Virus record (IMG/VR): IMGVR_UViG_3300008267_000190
Coordinates: 1-33,104 of that record
Source of the DNA: a virus
Direction: 5' to 3' (one strand)
DNA length: 33,104 nucleotides
Below are positions 31,004-33,104 of this stretch, piece by piece. Position 1 is the first letter of the stretch. Each line of letters starts with the position of its first letter. The notes under the pieces were generated by a model. The model was not told the DNA's origin. It searched no databases and saw nothing but the letters and a program-made list of their open reading frames with translations. The translations under genes were made by a program, and so were the position numbers.

Positions 31004-32383
31004 ATGTCGGTTATGAATGAAAAGGCCAGTTTTGAAAAATATGGTACAAAATTTCAAGAAAATCTGGTCCAACTAATCCTAGATGATCGAGCTTTCTGCG
31101 ATCAGATTAGTGAAGTACTAGATACTAACTTTTTAGAATTAAAGTTTCTACGTGTTTTCGTAGAAAAGATTTTAGATTATCGTAAGAAGTATGGTACGCA
31201 TCCTACGCGAGATACGCTTACAACTATTCTTAGAACTGATCTTGATAAAGAAAATGAGTTAATTCAGAAACAAGTTCGTGAATTCTACGCACGCCTTCAA
31301 TCAAATGATTTTTCTATTGAAGGCGCAGAGCATATTAAAGATATTTCTCTCGATTTTTGTAAGAAACAAAAACTAAAAGAAGCAATGATCAAAAGCGTTG
31401 GTCTTATGCAGAATTCATCTTACGATGAAATTAGTAAAATTATTAATGATGCACTGAAACTTGGTACAGACAATAATCATGGCTATGATTTTATTTTAGA
31501 TTTTGAAAAGAGATTCCAGATCATGGCCCGCAATCCAATTAGTACAGGTTGGGATTTAATTGACAATATTACTAAGGGTGGTCTTGGTCGAGGAGAACTT
31601 GGAGTAGTTGTTGCGCCAACTGGCGCAGGAAAGAGCATGGCGCTTGTACATTTAGGCGCAGTAGCTCTACAAGCTGGTTTAAATGTGGTACACTATACTC
31701 TTGAATTACAAGATAAAGTAGTTGCTACTCGTTATGATTCTTGTATTACAGGAATTCAAATGAAAGAAATTTTTGAACAAAAAGATCAAGTTTGGGATGA
31801 AGTAAAAAATATCGAAGGCAAACTTATTGTTAAAGAATATCCTACAAAAAGCGCAACAACTAATACGATCAAACATCATCTTGAAAAATTAAAACGTAAA
31901 GATTTTCGTATTGATATGGTCATTGTAGACTACGGCGATCTAATTAAGCCTATCTCTGCGTTAAAAGAGAAACGAATTGAACTTGAAGGCATCTATGAAG
32001 AACTCAGAGGTATTGCACAAACATTTGGATGTAGTCTTTGGACAGCTTCACAAACTAACCGTAGTGGACTTAATGCAGAAGTTATCACTATGGAAAGTAT
32101 CAGCGAAGCTTTCAATAAGTGTTTTGTTGCCGATCTTATTTTTACAGTATCAAGAACGGTAAAAGATAAAAATACAAACGAAGGACGGATCTTTGTGGCT
32201 AAAAACCGTAACGGTCCAGATGGATTAATTTTTCCAATTTTTATGGACACAAGTAATGTTAAGATTAAAGTACTACAGCAAAGCACGGAATCAGTAGCAG
32301 AGATTATGGATAGATCTCTAAAAGAGAAAGAAACTTCTTTGAAAGAGAAGTATAAAAATTTTAAAAAAGAACAAAGAGTATAG
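31004..32383 (+). CDS. Replicative DNA helicase (DnaB / T4 gp41-like)
   Basis: The product has 459 residues from ATG 31004, supported by TTTGGAG. A GTG at 30983 in frame is rejected. Residues 1-160 form the N-terminal helical domain. TGWDLIDNITKGGLGRGELG (181-200) leads into Walker A APTGAGKS (204-211), YTLELQDKVVATR (231-243), Walker B DMVIVDYGDLI (304-313) and the WTASQTNRSG motif. A late segment has FVAKNRNGPDG. This is the layout of RecA-fold hexameric helicases that unwind DNA ahead of the polymerase. T4 gp41 is 475 residues. No primase domain is present. It follows the exonuclease and precedes thioredoxin and ribonucleotide reductase. Confidence 0.92.
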   Translation: MSVMNEKASFEKYGTKFQENLVQLILDDRAFCDQISEVLDTNFLELKFLRVFVEKILDYRKKYGTHPTRDTLTTILRTDLDKENELIQKQVREFYARLQSNDFSIEGAEHIKDISLDFCKKQKLKEAMIKSVGLMQNSSYDEISKIINDALKLGTDNNHGYDFILDFEKRFQIMARNPISTGWDLIDNITKGGLGRGELGVVVAPTGAGKSMALVHLGAVALQAGLNVVHYTLELQDKVVATRYDSCITGIQMKEIFEQKDQVWDEVKNIEGKLIVKEYPTKSATTNTIKHHLEKLKRKDFRIDMVIVDYGDLIKPISALKEKRIELEGIYEELRGIAQTFGCSLWTASQTNRSGLNAEVITMESISEAFNKCFVADLIFTVSRTVKDKNTNEGRIFVAKNRNGPDGLIFPIFMDTSNVKIKVLQQSTESVAEIMDRSLKEKETSLKEKYKNFKKEQRV

Positions 32384-32393
32384 GAGAAAACAA

Positions 32394-32642
32394 ATGAAAA
32401 CGGTATTAATGTTCAGTGCAAGTTGGTGTGGACCATGCAAACAAGCGAAACCAGTATTTAATCAGTTAAAAGAAAGTATCTCTCATGTAGATTTTCAAGT
32501 AATTGATATTGATGAAAATCAAAAACTAGCATCAGATTATGGAATTAGCGGCGTACCAACGTTCGTAGTTCTTGAAAATGGTAAAGAAGTTCAGCGTGTA
32601 GTTGGTGGCGCTAATGTAAATAAATTAAAAGAAATTCTATAA
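32394..32642 (+). CDS. Mini-thioredoxin
   Basis: The 82-residue protein has the thioredoxin active site WCGPC (11-15) and the cis-proline loop GVPTF near residue 55. The sequence begins directly with the beta strand before the active site (KTVLMFSAS), so the N-terminal strand and helix of a normal thioredoxin (about 105 residues) are missing, a size closer to T4 NrdC. The start has AGGAG eight bases upstream. It lies 12 bases before the ribonucleotide reductase gene, and reducing that enzyme is the most likely job. Confidence 0.92.
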   Translation: MKTVLMFSASWCGPCKQAKPVFNQLKESISHVDFQVIDIDENQKLASDYGISGVPTFVVLENGKEVQRVVGGANVNKLKEIL

Positions 32643-32654
32643 GGAGAAATTGTA

Positions 32655-33104
32655 ATGTCAAATTGGTCTAATCTAGCTAAAGTTGTTTATAAGCGTACAT
32701 ATGCACGAAAAGATTATGGTATGCTAGAAAATTGGAATGATACAGTTGAGCGTGTAATTCATGGAAATATTGTTGGGCACAATGTAAGCGAAACTGAAAT
32801 TTCGCGTCTCCGTTATTATCTATCGGAGCGCAAAGCAGGACCAGCTGGTCGTGGATGGTGGTATAGCGGCGCGCCATCTCATAAAAAACTTGGTGGCGTA
32901 GCACTTAATAATTGTTGGTTTGTTGCAAGTGATGATTGGACCAATTTTGTACTTGCCCAAGATCTTCTTATGCTTGGCGGCGGTGTTGGCATGTCTGTTG
33001 AACATAGATACGTCAGCAAACTTCCTAAAGTTAAGAAAGATGTTAGAATTGTAAATGTGGATAGTAAGGATGCAGACTTCATTGTACCAGATAGTCGTGA
33101 AGGT
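32655..33104 (+). CDS. Ribonucleotide reductase, probably class II (adenosylcobalamin-dependent), 3' end outside window
   Basis: The frame from ATG 32655 (GGAG upstream) stays open to the window end, giving 150 residues. Segments resemble B12-dependent ribonucleoside-triphosphate reductases: KRTYARKDYG and WNDTVERVIHG near the start, GPAGRGWWYSGAP (62-74), LNNCWFV with C87 as the likely first redox cysteine, and LMLGGGVGMSVEHRYV (105-120). The enzyme makes deoxyribonucleotides. The radical-bearing Cys and the C-terminal cysteines lie outside the window, so class assignment rests on the N-terminal pattern. The upstream thioredoxin fits as electron donor. Confidence 0.8.
   Translation, partial: MSNWSNLAKVVYKRTYARKDYGMLENWNDTVERVIHGNIVGHNVSETEISRLRYYLSERKAGPAGRGWWYSGAPSHKKLGGVALNNCWFVASDDWTNFVLAQDLLMLGGGVGMSVEHRYVSKLPKVKKDVRIVNVDSKDADFIVPDSREG

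Noticed and set aside
32677-33082. Antisense open frames opposite the ribonucleotide reductase start
   Set aside because: The + strand carries a clear conserved enzyme. The antisense frames have no signals.

Overview
The window looks like part of a large, lytic, T4-related contractile-tailed phage (a myophage of the T4 superfamily or a jumbo-like relative). The evidence is a full contractile-tail cassette followed by a T4-style replication and recombination cassette. All supported genes lie on the + strand. Base composition is very AT-rich in the left two thirds (some 60-base lines are near 12% G+C) and distinctly richer in ssb, the 5' half of uvsX and the 3' part of the sheath gene (about 45-48% per line). 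I see no integrase, transposase, tRNA or CRISPR. Most starts have GGAG-type Shine-Dalgarno sites and one small protein has a lipobox, which fits a Gram-negative host with ordinary ribosome binding sites. I cannot name the host.

Layout. 1-6379: three large low-complexity or charged proteins of unknown function, the first cut by the window edge. Several contain in-frame tandem repeats. 6395-8204: two neck / head-tail connector-like proteins. 8285-12418: tail sheath and two paralogous tail-tube proteins. 12431-13481: a T4 gp26-like zinc-ribbon protein overlapping a small downstream ORF, then a strong terminator. 13554-22161: tape measure, a P2 gpU / T4 gp48-gp54-like tube-end protein, a LysM-type protein (P2 gpX / T4 gp53-like), a large hub-like protein and an unknown putative virion protein, in the same relative order as P2 T-U-X-D. 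22169-24448: still in the same AT-rich operon, a minimal family A DNA polymerase, a divergent FtsZ/tubulin-like protein and a small unknown protein.

24449-33104: replication, repair and nucleotide metabolism with recognisable sigma70-like promoters and intrinsic terminators. The genes are a gp32-like single-strand binding protein, UvsX recombinase, small unknown proteins, UV damage endonuclease UvsE, two cysteine-motif proteins, a dCMP deaminase-family protein, a small lipoprotein, a 5'-3' exonuclease (FEN/RNase H type), a DnaB/gp41-like helicase, a mini-thioredoxin and the start of a probable class II ribonucleotide reductase. Together they provide strand coating, recombination, UV repair, helicase action, primer removal and dNTP supply.

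The most notable observations are: (1) the deaminase is encoded in two frames joined at GGAGG-UAU-CUU-C, which has the spacing of the bacterial release factor 2 (prfB) +1 frameshift signal; (2) an FtsZ-like protein with an altered T4 loop (GGGNISG) sits next to (3) a 401-residue family A polymerase with HDQ in motif C; (4) the ssb promoter lies inside a palindrome and is followed by a hairpin leader, reminiscent of gene 32 autoregulation; and (5) a 52-residue membrane protein is bracketed by a 14-bp perfect inverted repeat.
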